From assembly GCF_037975245.1 (NCBI RefSeq), contig NC_092567.1:4844214-4908213 (forward strand): a DNA stretch of 64,000 nucleotides, written 5' to 3'. Of this stretch, positions 63,014-64,000 are shown one piece after another (within the stretch, counting starts at the first letter, position 1; each line of letters begins with the position of its first letter). Made by a program: the position numbers and the translations under genes. This DNA is from Apostichopus japonicus. Taxonomy: Eukaryota; Echinodermata; Holothuroidea; Aspidochirotida; Stichopodidae. The notes under the pieces were generated by a model. That model saw only the letters and a program-made list of their open reading frames with translations, was not told where the DNA came from and did no database searches.

Positions 63014-64000
63014 TGTTATATTTCAATACACTTGTCGATGTAAAACGTTCACAGCAAAAGCATTTTGTTAAGTGTGCTTTTAATTTGATATTCAATTATT
63101 GGGTATGCAATTTATTACAAGTGCTCTAGCAGAAAAATAGTGATGGCCATAACTTGTAACAGACTCCCGCCAGAGGTTCAGGTAGCAATGCATCTCATTC
63201 TCAAGATGAATTGATCGATTAAACTCTATTGCACATTTTATGACAGTTATGTCAACTGAGATAACATAATGAACTTCAAATGCTCAACATAATATCTCAT
63301 CCTTCGTATAATACGAGCGCTGAGTAAATAGCTGAGGCTCATCAATATAAGTGACTGTACTACTGGTCTAATATACAGACCATTAGTTTAGTTCATTGGA
63401 TGCAACCAAAACTCAGTGTGAAACATAACAATGACAAATTGTACTGTATGCAATTCAGAGGTGTTATGTTGTTAATTTCAAGTTATGTTTATGTTAACAT
63501 CAAATATTTAAAAAAAAATTGAGTAACATCGCGAAGAAATGAACAAACAAAGGATTTACAATAAGAAATTTAAAAATCGCTTCTTTGGTACGTTTTCAAC
63601 ATAGTAACGAATTATGATATGCACATCAGCAGAGTTAAATGAAAATAATCACTAAGCAACCAGTGTGGGGGGGGGGGGTGGTTGGCAGCTGAATTTTTAA
63701 TAATTATGTTTTTAGATTGTAACACACCACAACATCTGACCCACCCTTCTAGTATTTAAATGTCTATCCGTTTCTTTGTTTACAATTTCTCTGACTGTGC
63801 GCAGAAGGAAGATTATTTAGGCCGCACCCAAACTTGACATTGAGAACAGTGCTATTATCATTACGAGATATAAACTTGTAGCTGCCATGTTCGATACACG
63901 ACAATTATAAATCTTTCCCCCCTGATGAGAAACAAAGTCTAATACTCTTTCGTTTAATTTCTTTGTTCCATGTTAAATAATACCCTTTTGTCTGTTATTA
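63014..64000. other. non-coding to window end
   Basis: AT-rich; no gene or repeat array recognised. Confidence 0.55.

Overview
The window is AT-rich animal nuclear DNA: introns with GT/AG borders, long intergenic tracts, many minisatellites and decayed transposons. An NLR-type NACHT exon, an SBF/MTMR13-like gene and the repeat content fit a marine invertebrate deuterostome. The NACHT exon most resembles the expanded NLR families of echinoderms, and I would guess a sea cucumber. This is an inference from remembered family resemblance, not a database match.

Layout. 1-2,500: two minisatellites. 3,537-5,059 (minus): one large exon with a NACHT NTPase and the following helical region of an NLR; no LRR or N-terminal effector exon is visible. 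5,265-20,005: a non-coding segment present as about four diverged tandem copies. Each copy carries a very conserved ~59-bp core and three carry a shared 40-bp minisatellite. The copies are interrupted by a non-LTR retrotransposon fragment, a tRNA-derived SINE, a hAT-like element and an unidentified insert, all datable against the empty sister copies. 20,180-25,461 (minus): two decayed transposon-type coding regions, a ZMYM1-like hAT transposase and a second unnamed family. The second begins directly behind a 45-nt U2 snRNA head. 25,462-29,880: AT-rich sequence with no gene.

31,248-44,115 (minus): thirteen phase-compatible exons of an SBF1/SBF2 (MTMR5/MTMR13) orthologue. They run from the linker before the pseudophosphatase domain, through the inactive P-loop, a coiled coil, a C1 zinc finger and a PH domain to the stop codon. 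The 5' half (DENN, GRAM) is not identified; four short candidate exons between 55.5 and 63 kb might belong to it or to another gene.

44,116-64,000: mostly non-coding, with large minisatellites (45.3-46.2 and 61.0-62.5 kb), a nest of GC-capped hAT-like elements (47.7-51.0 kb) and a 626-bp hAT-like element at 55.7 kb.

The most unusual signal is in the SBF gene. At three exon edges the intronic minisatellite contains many copies of the exon border itself: donor plus exon end at 39,997 and 35,988, and acceptor plus exon start at 32,829. Arrays of decoy splice sites therefore lie next to the real ones. Other strong points are the C1 domain in an SBF protein, the U2 chimera and the empty-site evidence for several mobile elements.
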